From Tous-C4FEB sp044356555 (lineage in GTDB: Bacteria > Verrucomicrobiota > Verrucomicrobiia > Opitutales > Opitutaceae), in contig JBIKWB010000001.1 in NCBI GenBank assembly GCA_044356555.1, positions 186,001 to 250,000 on the forward strand: a DNA stretch of 64,000 nt, read 5' to 3'. The number at the start of each line of letters is the position of its first letter. The first letter of the stretch is position 1. Under the pieces are notes generated by a model. The model saw nothing but the letters and a program-made list of their open reading frames with translations. It did not search any database and was not told the origin of the DNA. The position numbers and the translations under genes were made by a program. Positions 49,937 to 58,601 of this stretch are shown here, one piece after another.

Positions 49937-50572
49937 TCAAATTGGCTTTTGTGGCGCGGCGACGAGGGAGTAATGGCTTGATGCTCGGGCTTGGAAGACG
50001 GTGGTGAATTCGAATGCCCAAGGGGATGAATGGATTGCCCATGCTGGATGGGCGCTGACGATGGCTTCAGTGGCGGTGAAGTAAGCGAGGTCGTCCGTGC
50101 GGAAATAGAGGCGCGAGCTCGGGGTAACCCAACGGGAAAGCTTCGATAAGAATTCGGCCTGCATCAGGCGATTCTTGTGGTGCCGTCGCTTGGGCCAAGG
50201 GTCTGGGAAAAATATAAACAATTCGGATACAAATATTTGAGATGGAAATATGGCAAAAAAATCCTCGGCGCTGGTGTTGATAAAATGCACATTGGCCAGC
50301 CGCGCCCGGTTCTTCTTGCGGTTGGCGCGAGTGATGCGGTCGGCGATGATGTCGATGCCAATGCACGTTTTCTCGGGGTGCTCCGCAGCGTAAGCGGTGA
50401 GCAGGTGCCCGTGTCCGCAACCGATTTCGAGCACGCAGGTTTCCATGCCCGAAAACAGATTTCGGGTAGTCTCTTCGAGCTCGTGGAGTCGAGCGGCAGC
50501 CATGAAGGCGAAACGCGCTTCTCTCGGCCCTGGCGGTTCCTGTGCGGTCGCAATAGTAGGATCACTTGGCAT
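49937..50572 (-). CDS. trmB: tRNA (guanine-N7-)-methyltransferase
   Basis: A 211-residue SAM-dependent enzyme that makes m7G46 in tRNA variable loops. VLEIGCGHGHLL is SAM motif I, and FPDPWPKRRHHKNRLMQ is the TrmB signature that binds tRNA. It occupies the slot where rsmG (gidB) often sits after mnmG. It starts at an ATG, four bases after the mnmG stop, in the mnmE-mnmG-trmB run. Confidence 0.92.
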   Translation of the reverse strand: MPSDPTIATAQEPPGPREARFAFMAAARLHELEETTRNLFSGMETCVLEIGCGHGHLLTAYAAEHPEKTCIGIDIIADRITRANRKKNRARLANVHFINTSAEDFFAIFPSQIFVSELFIFFPDPWPKRRHHKNRLMQAEFLSKLSRWVTPSSRLYFRTDDLAYFTATEAIVSAHPAWAIHSSPWAFEFTTVFQARASSHYSLVAAPQKPI

Positions 50573-50575
50573 CGC

Positions 50576-52450
50576 TTAAGGTCTCCCCTGCCCTGCCCTC
50601 GTGGATTCAATCAAGACCAGCAGGACGCTGATATCGGCCGGATTTATTCCGCTGATGCGCGAGGCTTGGCCCAAGGTGTAGGGTTTAAATGCAGCGAGTT
50701 TTTGGGCGCATTCACGGCGTAGGCCTCGCACCGACGAGTAATCTAGATCGGCCGGAATTTTGATTTTTTCGGTTTGTTCCAGCTTCAGCACATGGCGACG
50801 CTCGCGTTCTATATATCCTTTGTAAAGAACGTTATACAATACCTCGTGACGAACTTCGGGTGGCGCAAGATCGAACGAATTTGGGGTGGGTGAATCGACG
50901 CCCTGGCTTCGGATTTGGTCACCAAAGATATGGCCAGCGACCCGTTCTGTTTCGATTCGTTTGATCCAGGCGTTGATCGAGTTTTTCTTCGCTTCGACGC
51001 GTGCGATTCGTTGGGGGCTGAGGAGATTGAAAGCGCGGGCGTGATGCAGTAATCGGAGCTCGGCGCTGCCGTGGTTGAACAAAAGGCGGTGTTCAGCGCG
51101 GCTCGTAAACATTCGATACGGTTCGTTGGTTCCCTTGGTTACAAGGTCGTCGATCAAGACGCCGATGTAACTCTCGTGCCGCTTGATGATCAGGGGCTCC
51201 CCTGCCCTGCCCTTTTGCACAGCGTTGATTCCGGCGACTAGACCTTGGGAGGCGGCCTCTTCGTAGCCGGAGGTGCCATTGATTTGGCCGGCAAAAAACA
51301 GGTTTTCGACTTTCTTGGATTCTAGGGATGGGTAGAGCTGCGTGGGTGGAGCAAAGTCGTATTCGACGGCGTAAGCTGGACGTAAAAGAACCGAATTTTC
51401 CAGTCCAGGGATACTGTGGACCATTTCGACTTGAACGTCGAATGGCAGACTGGTCGACAAACCATTTACATAAAACTCGTTGGTGGATCTTCCCTCGGGT
51501 TCGAGGAAAAGCAGATGCCGTGGTTTTTCGGCGAATCGGACGAATTTATCCTCGATACTCGGGCAATACCGAGGGCCGACGCCTTCGATTTCCCCGCTAT
51601 ACATCGCGGACTTGCTGAGATTGCGACGAACAATGTCGGCCGTCTCGGCGGTGGTGTGGGTCATCCAGCACGAAACTTGTTCAAATCCGGGCTTCCAGCC
51701 CAGTCGACGTTCCCCGGTCTGTTCCACGTGGAACAAGTCTTGAGGATCACGGGTGTCGTGAAAGGCGAACAAAGTCGGTTGGGTATCGCCTTTCTGCTCC
51801 TGCATCTTTCCGAAATCCAAGCTTCGCCCGAGCAGTCGCGGCGGCGTGCCGGTTTTTAGGCGTTGGAGCTCGATGCCGGCTTCAAGGAAGCTATTTGACA
51901 GCGTTTTTGCGCTGAAATCGCCCAAACGGCCGCCTTCGTTCTTGTTTTGGCCGATATGCATGAGACCCCGGAGAAACGTGCCGGTCGTCACCACCACGGT
52001 CTTTCCCATAAAATCGAGGTCGAGATTGGTGCGACAGCCGATTACTTTGCCGGAGGCGAATATGAGCCCGGTAACGGTGGCTTGAAAGATTTGTAGGTTG
52101 GCTTGGAGTTCAAGCGTGTGTTTTAGGCGGAACTGATAGGCCTTCTTGTCGCATTGAGCGCGGGGTGATTGGACGGCTGCGCCCTTGGACTCGTTCAGCA
52201 GGCGGAATTGGATGCCGGTAACATCCGTGTTGATCGCCATCTCGCCACCGAGGGCGTCGATCTCACGCACCATTTGGCCCTTGGCTTGGCCGCCGATGGC
52301 TGGGTTGCAGCTCATTTGGGCGATCGTGTCGATGTTACCCGTTAGGAGTAGGGTAGAGGCACCCATGCGGGAGGCCGCCAAGGCTGCTTCTACGCCGGCG
52401 TGCCCTGCGCCGCACACGATCACATCGAACAATTTGCTATTGTAAACCAT
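50576..52450 (-). CDS. mnmG: tRNA uridine 5-carboxymethylaminomethyl modification enzyme MnmG
   Basis: A 624-residue FAD enzyme that with MnmE modifies U34 of tRNAs. FDVIVCGAGHAGVEAALAASRMG is the FAD motif; GGQAKGQMVREIDALGG and the later GTSGYEEAASQGLVAGINA are signatures. Two copies of a C-rich 16-mer lie in the gene: one encodes the QKGRAGEPLI loop (51197-51212), the other the last residues RAGQGRP (50583-50598) before the TAA. It ends four bases before trmB and follows mnmE by 22 bases. Confidence 0.96.
   Translation of the reverse strand: MVYNSKLFDVIVCGAGHAGVEAALAASRMGASTLLLTGNIDTIAQMSCNPAIGGQAKGQMVREIDALGGEMAINTDVTGIQFRLLNESKGAAVQSPRAQCDKKAYQFRLKHTLELQANLQIFQATVTGLIFASGKVIGCRTNLDLDFMGKTVVVTTGTFLRGLMHIGQNKNEGGRLGDFSAKTLSNSFLEAGIELQRLKTGTPPRLLGRSLDFGKMQEQKGDTQPTLFAFHDTRDPQDLFHVEQTGERRLGWKPGFEQVSCWMTHTTAETADIVRRNLSKSAMYSGEIEGVGPRYCPSIEDKFVRFAEKPRHLLFLEPEGRSTNEFYVNGLSTSLPFDVQVEMVHSIPGLENSVLLRPAYAVEYDFAPPTQLYPSLESKKVENLFFAGQINGTSGYEEAASQGLVAGINAVQKGRAGEPLIIKRHESYIGVLIDDLVTKGTNEPYRMFTSRAEHRLLFNHGSAELRLLHHARAFNLLSPQRIARVEAKKNSINAWIKRIETERVAGHIFGDQIRSQGVDSPTPNSFDLAPPEVRHEVLYNVLYKGYIERERRHVLKLEQTEKIKIPADLDYSSVRGLRRECAQKLAAFKPYTLGQASRISGINPADISVLLVLIESTRAGQGRP
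50583..50598. repeat. C-rich 16-mer repeat, copy 2 (mnmG C-terminus)
   Basis: CTCCCCTGCCCTGCCC read on the plus strand, within the last mnmG codons. It encodes the nonconserved tail RAGQGRP. Confidence 0.7.
51197..51212. repeat. C-rich 16-mer repeat, copy 3 (inside mnmG)
   Basis: Exact third copy of CTCCCCTGCCCTGCCC. It encodes KGRAGEP in a surface loop whose sequence varies among MnmG proteins. Confidence 0.7.
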
Positions 52451-52471
52451 TATCTAATAATGCTATAAAAC

Positions 52472-53827
52472 CTATTTTCCGATGCAGAAATTGGCGAAAA
52501 GAGCGTCCAGCATTCGCTCGTTATCGACTCTGCCGGAGATTTCTCCCAGTGCCGCCAGTGCGCCGCGGAGGTCGCTCGCCACCAGTTCCGAAGCCGCGTT
52601 TTCCGCCAGCTTCAGTTGAGCAGATGCCAGATCGGCCTTGGCTTGGTTGAGGGCATAGGCATGGCGGGCGTTGATCGCGACGGCGTCGTCGCCCGTGTGG
52701 GGTGCCAAGCCATCGGCCAAGCCAATGAGGGCGGATCTGAGGTCCTCAAGACCTAGTCCGGTTTTGGCGGATACGGCGACGGAACGGGCGTGTGGGATAA
52801 ACGCAAGGTTCGCTGGCGACCCCGGCTGGTCGATTTTATTGATCACCACGATAACGCGATCGGGATTAAACAAGTCACTTAAACGATTATCAAACAATGG
52901 GGTAGGGGAGGTGGCGTCCAAAACGACCAAGAAGAAGTCGGCCTCGGCGGCAATCTCGTAGGTCTTGCCGATGCCCAACTCTTCGATGGCTCCGGGCTTC
53001 GGATTTAGGCCGGCTGTATCAATCAGCCTAAAACAGTGGGGCCCCAAATTGATGACTTCCTCAATAAAGTCGCGGGTCGTTCCGGGTTCGGGGCTGACGA
53101 TGGCCCGTTCCTTCCCCACGAGACGGTTCAACAGCGAACTCTTCCCGGCGTTGGGCTCACCTATGATCACGGTTTTGATGCCGTGCCTCAATACTTCGCC
53201 GTAGTGACTGGTGGCGAGAAGACGGTCAGTTCCACGTAGAACGTTGGCGATTTGATTCTCTACGACCTTTCTATCCTCCGGCGGAAGGTCTTCATCCGGG
53301 AAGTCGATATACGCTTCGACCCGGGCCAGCGCGATGAGCAGTTCATCGATCAACCCCGTCATCTGTTTGCCCAAGGCGCCGCGAAGTTGGCGGTTGGCCG
53401 CCGCCAACGCCCGCTCGCTCCGGGCGTGGATCAAGTCCATAACCGCTTCAGCCTGAGCTAAATCTATTTGTCCCTGAAGAAATGCCCGTTGGGTAAACTC
53501 GCCAGGTTCCGCCGATCTGCAACCCCGCGACAAGAGGTCTTCAACGAGGCGTTGGGCAATGTACGGGTTGCCGTGGCAGGAGATCTCCAACGAGTCCTCT
53601 CCGGTGTAGCTGGCCGGCCCGACGAAAAACGTAAAGAGCACGTCGTCCAACACCAGACCTTGCCGATCCCGATAATCGGCGTGGCGCGCCAGACGTGGCG
53701 CAGGTGCCTCCCCAAAGATATCCGTCACCAATCGGGCCGAATCCGGGCCGCTCACCCGCACGAGTGCGATCGCAGAGGTGCCCACGGGAGTGGCCAGAGC
53801 GGCGATCGTATCAAGGTAGCGTGACAT
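52472..53827 (-). CDS. mnmE: tRNA modification GTPase MnmE
   Basis: A 451-residue protein; the start MSRYLDTIAALATPVGTSAIALVRVSGPDS is the N-terminal formyl-THF-binding domain. The GTPase domain carries GEPNAGKSSLLNRLVG (G1), DTAG (G3) and VINKID (G4). The C-terminus ends FCIGK, the catalytic cysteine motif. It acts with MnmG on tRNA wobble uridines. Another in-frame start lies five codons upstream (53842). It is the first gene of the mnmE-mnmG-trmB run. Confidence 0.96.
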   Translation of the reverse strand: MSRYLDTIAALATPVGTSAIALVRVSGPDSARLVTDIFGEAPAPRLARHADYRDRQGLVLDDVLFTFFVGPASYTGEDSLEISCHGNPYIAQRLVEDLLSRGCRSAEPGEFTQRAFLQGQIDLAQAEAVMDLIHARSERALAAANRQLRGALGKQMTGLIDELLIALARVEAYIDFPDEDLPPEDRKVVENQIANVLRGTDRLLATSHYGEVLRHGIKTVIIGEPNAGKSSLLNRLVGKERAIVSPEPGTTRDFIEEVINLGPHCFRLIDTAGLNPKPGAIEELGIGKTYEIAAEADFFLVVLDATSPTPLFDNRLSDLFNPDRVIVVINKIDQPGSPANLAFIPHARSVAVSAKTGLGLEDLRSALIGLADGLAPHTGDDAVAINARHAYALNQAKADLASAQLKLAENAASELVASDLRGALAALGEISGRVDNERMLDALFANFCIGK

Positions 53828-53899
53828 TTCACCGCGAACCAACGCCCGCCGTCGGCTCGCGCCAAGTCAAAAGCCCGCCCGGCGCTCTTCTCGCCCCGC

Positions 53900-53937
53900 G
53901 CTTGATTCGAGCTTCTCGGCCTCGAACTCGATCAAGC
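53900..53937 (-). terminator. Inverted repeat after the ABC exporter operon
   Basis: GCTTGATTCGAG (53900-53911) and CTCGATCAAGC (53927-53937) pair with one bulge, about 90 bases past the stop of the membrane-fusion gene. There is no T-run, so termination is unproven. Between mnmE and that gene nothing else is visible. Confidence 0.35.
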
Positions 53938-54025
53938 TCCGTTAAACGGCCTGCTCTTTAGCGCTCAAGCCGGGCCGAGCATCGACCCGACCCGGCGTCC
54001 CCTCCGGCGTGCTTCAAGCAACCGT

Positions 54026-55297
54026 TCATTTCGGTTCATTGATCGCCACAATTCTCGCGCCATCGGTAACTTGATCGCCCGGATACACGATGATGCGCAG
54101 GCCTTCGCCCAGCCCTTCTACGATCTCCGTCTCCAAACCGTTGCTTCGTCCAATCGTCACGTTCTGCAATTTGGCCGATTTGCCCTCGACGACGAACGTC
54201 TGCCAATTCGCGCCGCGTTGAAACAACGCCCCGGCCGGCACTTTCAAAATCCCTTTGCCCGACCACGTTTCGATTTTCGCTTCGACGCGGAAATTATCGC
54301 CCAGCGTGGGGCGCGCCGCGAGCGGGTCGGTTAGGTCCACGACCACGAAAACCCGCTGCTCCTCGACCCCAAGCGCTGAGATTTTCGTGAACGCCGACGG
54401 CTCCACGAGCCGCACTTGCGCGTTGAGCGGCTCAGGCCCGCCCCATTGTTCCAATTTCACCCGTGCTCCCGGGCGGATCGCGACGCCATCGCGCGAGAGC
54501 ACCTCGATCCTCGCTTCCAAATCGGTCGGGTCGCCGATTTCGACCAACGGGAATCCTGCGGGCACGAGGCGTTCGCTCTCTTGCAACACCCGCAAAATCC
54601 GCCCGCTAACCGGCGCGGTGATCACCAAGGGTTCGTTCGCACTTGCGGCCAAACCGGCGGGACGTCCGCGCAATAACACCGCCCGCGCTTGGGCGAGTTC
54701 GAACTCCGCGATTTGACCCGCGAATTCCGCCGCCCGTTCTTCCTGGGCCGCGGCCGTGGCCCGCATCTCCGCGCCGTCGATCTCTTGCCGCGACGACGCC
54801 CCGCTGGCAAACAACCGCTGCTGCCGCGTGAAATCATCGCGCTGCATTTTCGCACTCGCGCCGGCCCGGGCACGCTGCGCCTGGGCTTGGGCGACGGCCG
54901 CCTCACTCGCGCGGACTCGCGCTTCGGCTTGGGCGAGACTGCGGGTGTCGAGCAGATCGGCGCCGCCTGATTCGAGCACGGCGAGCACGGTCTTCCCGGC
55001 TTCAACGACCGCGCCGGCTTTCCACTCGATCCGGCGCAATTGCCCGGCGACCGGGCTCGCAATGACGTAGCGGTTTTTCACCCGCGTCATCCCTTCTTCG
55101 TTTACCGTGACCGTCAGATCCCCGCGGGCGACGACGGCCACCTCGGCGGGCAACGGCTTGGGCCACATTCCCACGACGATCAACGCGGCCAACAGCGCGC
55201 CGCCCAACCAGGGCAGGCGTCTCGTCCAACGCCGCGGGGCGGCGCCTTGCGGGTTCTTTTTGTTCGGAGCGGCGGGCGAGGGCAGGGGGGGATTCAT
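54026..55297 (-). CDS. Membrane-fusion (HlyD/MacA-type) adaptor of an ABC exporter
   Basis: A 423-residue periplasmic adaptor. One N-terminal helix (about 28-45), then a barrel-sandwich start (VAVVARGDLTVTVNEEGMTRVKNRYVIASPVAGQLRRIEWKAGAVVEAGKTVLAV), a long helical hairpin (about 117-205, Ala/Arg/Gln rich), and a beta-barrel domain. It links the inner-membrane transporter to an outer-membrane factor, as in MacAB. The last gene of the three-gene operon. No TolC gene is adjacent. Confidence 0.85.
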   Translation of the reverse strand: MNPPLPSPAAPNKKNPQGAAPRRWTRRLPWLGGALLAALIVVGMWPKPLPAEVAVVARGDLTVTVNEEGMTRVKNRYVIASPVAGQLRRIEWKAGAVVEAGKTVLAVLESGGADLLDTRSLAQAEARVRASEAAVAQAQAQRARAGASAKMQRDDFTRQQRLFASGASSRQEIDGAEMRATAAAQEERAAEFAGQIAEFELAQARAVLLRGRPAGLAASANEPLVITAPVSGRILRVLQESERLVPAGFPLVEIGDPTDLEARIEVLSRDGVAIRPGARVKLEQWGGPEPLNAQVRLVEPSAFTKISALGVEEQRVFVVVDLTDPLAARPTLGDNFRVEAKIETWSGKGILKVPAGALFQRGANWQTFVVEGKSAKLQNVTIGRSNGLETEIVEGLGEGLRIIVYPGDQVTDGARIVAINEPK

Positions 55298-55330
55298 CGA
55301 AGCGATACGTGATGTTTTAACGTTAAATGA

Positions 55331-57697
55331 TTAGTCGCGGGCCTTCAACGCGCCCACAAGATCCAGTTGATCCAGCCGGCGGCACGCGAGCAACGCCGAG
55401 ATCACCGACGCCGTGGTGACGATCAGGACGGCGAAGGCATAATTATACGGCGTCAAAATCAGCGGCAGGCGCACGAACTCCGTGTTGACCGTCGTCAGGA
55501 TCGCCGCCGCGAATCCGGAACCGATCAAAAGCCCGAGCGGCAACGCCAACAGCGTCAGCACCGCGAGTTCGCCGACGAGCACCGCGCCCACTTCGCCCCG
55601 CGAAAAGCCGATGACGCGCAAGGTCGCGAGTTCGCGTTGGCGTTCGCTCAGCGAAATGCGAGCGCTGTTGTAGACGATGCCGAACGCCACGACCGTCGCA
55701 AACGTGAGGTAGATCATCTGGATCAAACCGATGCTCTTCGCCGTGGTCTCGCGAAACCCCTCGCGGATGCGGTTCTTCACCACCACTCCGGCGGCAACCG
55801 GCGACTCTTTCATCGCCCGCAAAAACTCCGCCCACTTGCCCCCGGCGACGGTGAGGTAGGCTCCGCTGATGCGGTCGCCTTCGCCGAGCAGGCGATTGAG
55901 CGCACCGATATCCATGAAGGCCGCGGTCCCGGCGAAATCCTCCGAGAGCGCGGCGACCGGCACCGTGAATTCGGGTCGTCGGCCGTCGAGCACGCGTACC
56001 GCCAGTTCATCGCCGACGTTCACCTCGAGCACTTCGGCCAGCTTCGAGGACAAAACGATCCCGTGCGGGGGAAGCGTGAAGGCCCGCTCTTGCGCGTCGA
56101 TCACGCGAAAAAGTTCTGCCCGCGGCGGCAGTCCGGTGATGGCGAGCCGGCGGAAATGGTTGCCCGCCCGCAGCTCGACCGCCGCGCCGCGCACCGGCTC
56201 GGCCAAAACGACGCCGGGCAGAGCTTGAAAATCCGCCAGCGTGCGCGCCGGCCCCGGTTCGATCATCGACACAAAAACGGTCTGCCGCTGGATCAGGTCC
56301 CATTGGTGGTTCAACACGTAATCGATGCCGTCGCGAAAGGCGTTCGGCACGATCAGAATCCCGGTCGCCAAAGCGAGCGCGCCCATGGTGAGCAATGAAC
56401 GCGTGGGTCGCCGCTCGATGTTGCGCAGCGCCATGCGGAACGACGCAGTGAACGCGCGCCCGGCGCCGAGTCGTTCGATCAACGCGGGTCGGTAGCTCGA
56501 TGGTGCTTCCGGCCGCATCGCCTCCGCCGGCGGCAATCGCACCGCCGCTTTCACCGCGCCCGCGACGCCGACCACCGCGGCGAGCGTGCTCACGCCGATC
56601 GCGGCCAACACCACCGGCGTGGCCAATCGGAATTCGAGCGAGGGAAACCGAAAGAACGACGTATACATGTCCACTAACTGGTGCCCGAGTCCGATCCCGC
56701 CGAGCGTGCCCAGCCCCATCCCGCTCACGACGATGATCAGCGAAAATTTCAGGTAATGTCCGCCGATCTCGCGGTTGGAAAAACCAAACGCTTTCAAAAT
56801 CGCGATCTGTTCGCGCTGGAGCGTGATTTGCCGGCTCATCACCGCATTGGTCATAAACGCGGCGACGCTGAGGAACACCAGCGGGAAGCCGACGGAGAGG
56901 CCCTGCAAAATCTGAATCTCGTCGCGCACCCGCGTATGCGAAGGATGGGACTCGCGGCCGTAGGCGCCGCGGCCGCCATAGGGCTTAAGCACGCGGTCCA
57001 CCGCGGCGATGACGGCCGCCTCCGAAGCGCCGGGCGCGAGGCGCAGCGAGAGATTGTTAAAGGCGCCGTCGAGATTGCTCGCGGTGGCGAGCTCTTTGTA
57101 GGGCATCCAGAAAACCCCGTAGGTTTTGTTGTTGGGCAAAGCCGCGCCCGGTGGTGCTTCAAAGATGAATTCCGGCGAGAGCACCACGCCGGCGACGCGA
57201 AAAATTTGCCGCCGCCCGTAAAGCACGGCGGCGATCTCGTCGCCCGGTCGCAGGCGGTTGGCTTCGGCGAACGCCTCACCGGTGAGAATTTCACCCGATG
57301 ATTCACGGCCCACGAGGATTCGTCCGCTGCGCAGATGAAGCCGGTTGAGCGTGAGTTCGCCTTGTTCGGGCAGCGAGAGGATCAATCCGGTCGCGGGTTC
57401 GAGCACGCCGGGCAGATCGAGCGTCACGGGCAACGCGATTCCGGTCTGCACGGCCGCCACGCCGGGGATGGCCGACAGCTGCGCGGCGACGGCGTTGGGC
57501 GCGCGTTTCAGGCGGGAGAACACATCGGCGAAACGGTTGTCGCGGTAGTAGTCCGCGCGCGTGGCGTCGAGCGAAGCGATCAGACTGCGGGTCATGATCA
57601 TCATCGCCAGGCCGCAGGCCATCACGAGTGCGACGGCGAACGCCTGCGACTTCAGCGCCTTGAGATCGCGGAGCAATTTTAGATCCAGCAGCGACAT
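55331..57697 (-). CDS. ABC transporter permease, two FtsX/MacB-like units
   Basis: A 788-residue inner-membrane protein with two FtsX-like permease units, about nine predicted membrane helices, and two large periplasmic domains. Conserved FtsX-like stretches occur near PLVFLSVAAFMTNAVMSRQITLQREQIAILKAFGFSNREI and near the C-terminus (ISLSERQRELATLRVIGFSRGEVGAVLVGELAVL). The frame starts with a TTG at 57706; the ATG at 57697 is preferred. It is the partner of the ATPase gene 18 bases upstream. Confidence 0.85.
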   Translation of the reverse strand: MSLLDLKLLRDLKALKSQAFAVALVMACGLAMMIMTRSLIASLDATRADYYRDNRFADVFSRLKRAPNAVAAQLSAIPGVAAVQTGIALPVTLDLPGVLEPATGLILSLPEQGELTLNRLHLRSGRILVGRESSGEILTGEAFAEANRLRPGDEIAAVLYGRRQIFRVAGVVLSPEFIFEAPPGAALPNNKTYGVFWMPYKELATASNLDGAFNNLSLRLAPGASEAAVIAAVDRVLKPYGGRGAYGRESHPSHTRVRDEIQILQGLSVGFPLVFLSVAAFMTNAVMSRQITLQREQIAILKAFGFSNREIGGHYLKFSLIIVVSGMGLGTLGGIGLGHQLVDMYTSFFRFPSLEFRLATPVVLAAIGVSTLAAVVGVAGAVKAAVRLPPAEAMRPEAPSSYRPALIERLGAGRAFTASFRMALRNIERRPTRSLLTMGALALATGILIVPNAFRDGIDYVLNHQWDLIQRQTVFVSMIEPGPARTLADFQALPGVVLAEPVRGAAVELRAGNHFRRLAITGLPPRAELFRVIDAQERAFTLPPHGIVLSSKLAEVLEVNVGDELAVRVLDGRRPEFTVPVAALSEDFAGTAAFMDIGALNRLLGEGDRISGAYLTVAGGKWAEFLRAMKESPVAAGVVVKNRIREGFRETTAKSIGLIQMIYLTFATVVAFGIVYNSARISLSERQRELATLRVIGFSRGEVGAVLVGELAVLTLLALPLGLLIGSGFAAAILTTVNTEFVRLPLILTPYNYAFAVLIVTTASVISALLACRRLDQLDLVGALKARD

Positions 57698-57715
57698 GAC
57701 GGGCAACGCGCGGCG

Positions 57716-58447
57716 TTACCAAGCGAGACTCGAGGCGGCGGCGCGGGTGGCGTTGCGTTTTTCGCCGGTGATGTGCCCGTCGGAAAGCGTGAGGACCCGA
57801 TCGGCCATGCCGGCCATGACGGAGTTGTGCGTGATGATGAGGGTGAGCGTGCCCAGGTCGCGGTTGATCCGTTCGATCGCTTCCAGCACCGCCATGCCGG
57901 TGCGCACGTCGAGTGCGCCGGTGGGCTCGTCGCACATCAGCACGGCGGGGCGCTTCGCGATGGCGCGGGCGATAGCCACACGTTGTTGCTCACCGCCGGA
58001 GAGCTGTGCGGGGAAATGGTCCATGCGCGCGCCGAGACCCACGAGATGCAACGCCTCCTCGGGTGCCATCGGGTCGGCGGCGATTTCGGTGATGAGCGCG
58101 ACATTCTCACGCGCCGTCAGGCTCGGGATGAGATTGTAGAATTGAAACACGAACCCGACCGCGTCGCGCCGGTAGCGGGTGAGCGAGGCTTCGTCGGCTC
58201 CACCCAGATCCCAACCGCGATAGAGCAGGGTGCCGCTGGTGGGTGTGTCGAGGCCGCCAAGAAGATTCAACAAGGTGGACTTGCCGCTGCCGGAGGCCCC
58301 GAGCACCACCAAGAATTCGCCCGGGTGACAATCGAGCGTGATTCCGTCGAGCGCACAAACTTCGGCCTCGCCGGCACCGTAGATTTTTCTCAACGCGCGG
58401 GCGTGGAAAACCGGTGCGGTCGGATCGGCGTTTTCGATTTGGGCCAT
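57716..58447 (-). CDS. ABC transporter ATP-binding protein (LolD/MacB type)
   Basis: A 243-residue ATPase. Walker A is GASGSGKST, the Q-loop region LVFQFYNLIPSLTARENV, the LSGGEQQRVAIARAI signature, and Walker B VLMCDEPTGALD. It belongs to the MacB/LolD-like macrolide and lipoprotein export class, though the substrate here is unknown. First gene of a three-gene operon with the FtsX-like permease and the adaptor. Confidence 0.92.
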   Translation of the reverse strand: MAQIENADPTAPVFHARALRKIYGAGEAEVCALDGITLDCHPGEFLVVLGASGSGKSTLLNLLGGLDTPTSGTLLYRGWDLGGADEASLTRYRRDAVGFVFQFYNLIPSLTARENVALITEIAADPMAPEEALHLVGLGARMDHFPAQLSGGEQQRVAIARAIAKRPAVLMCDEPTGALDVRTGMAVLEAIERINRDLGTLTLIITHNSVMAGMADRVLTLSDGHITGEKRNATRAAASSLAW

Positions 58448-58578
58448 GGCGGACCGAGGCTCAACGGCGGCCTGCGGCCGGGCAATGGCATTTCAGTTCG
58501 ACCGCCGGTTGGCGGAGTTCCGGAGGGGCGTCGCCCGACGATAACGGCGGTCGCGGTCGGGCCGAGCCCCTGCGGAAA

Positions 58579-58601
58579 TGAGCCAGCCGGCCGGCGGCTC
58601 A
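58579..58601 (-). terminator. Strong GC hairpin at the end of the GH88-like gene
   Basis: TGAGCC and GGCTCA enclose GCCGG/CCGGC, giving a near-perfect stem. It overlaps the gene's stop codon (58599-58601). No T-run follows. It is the likely transcript end before the divergent ABC operon's region. Confidence 0.45.
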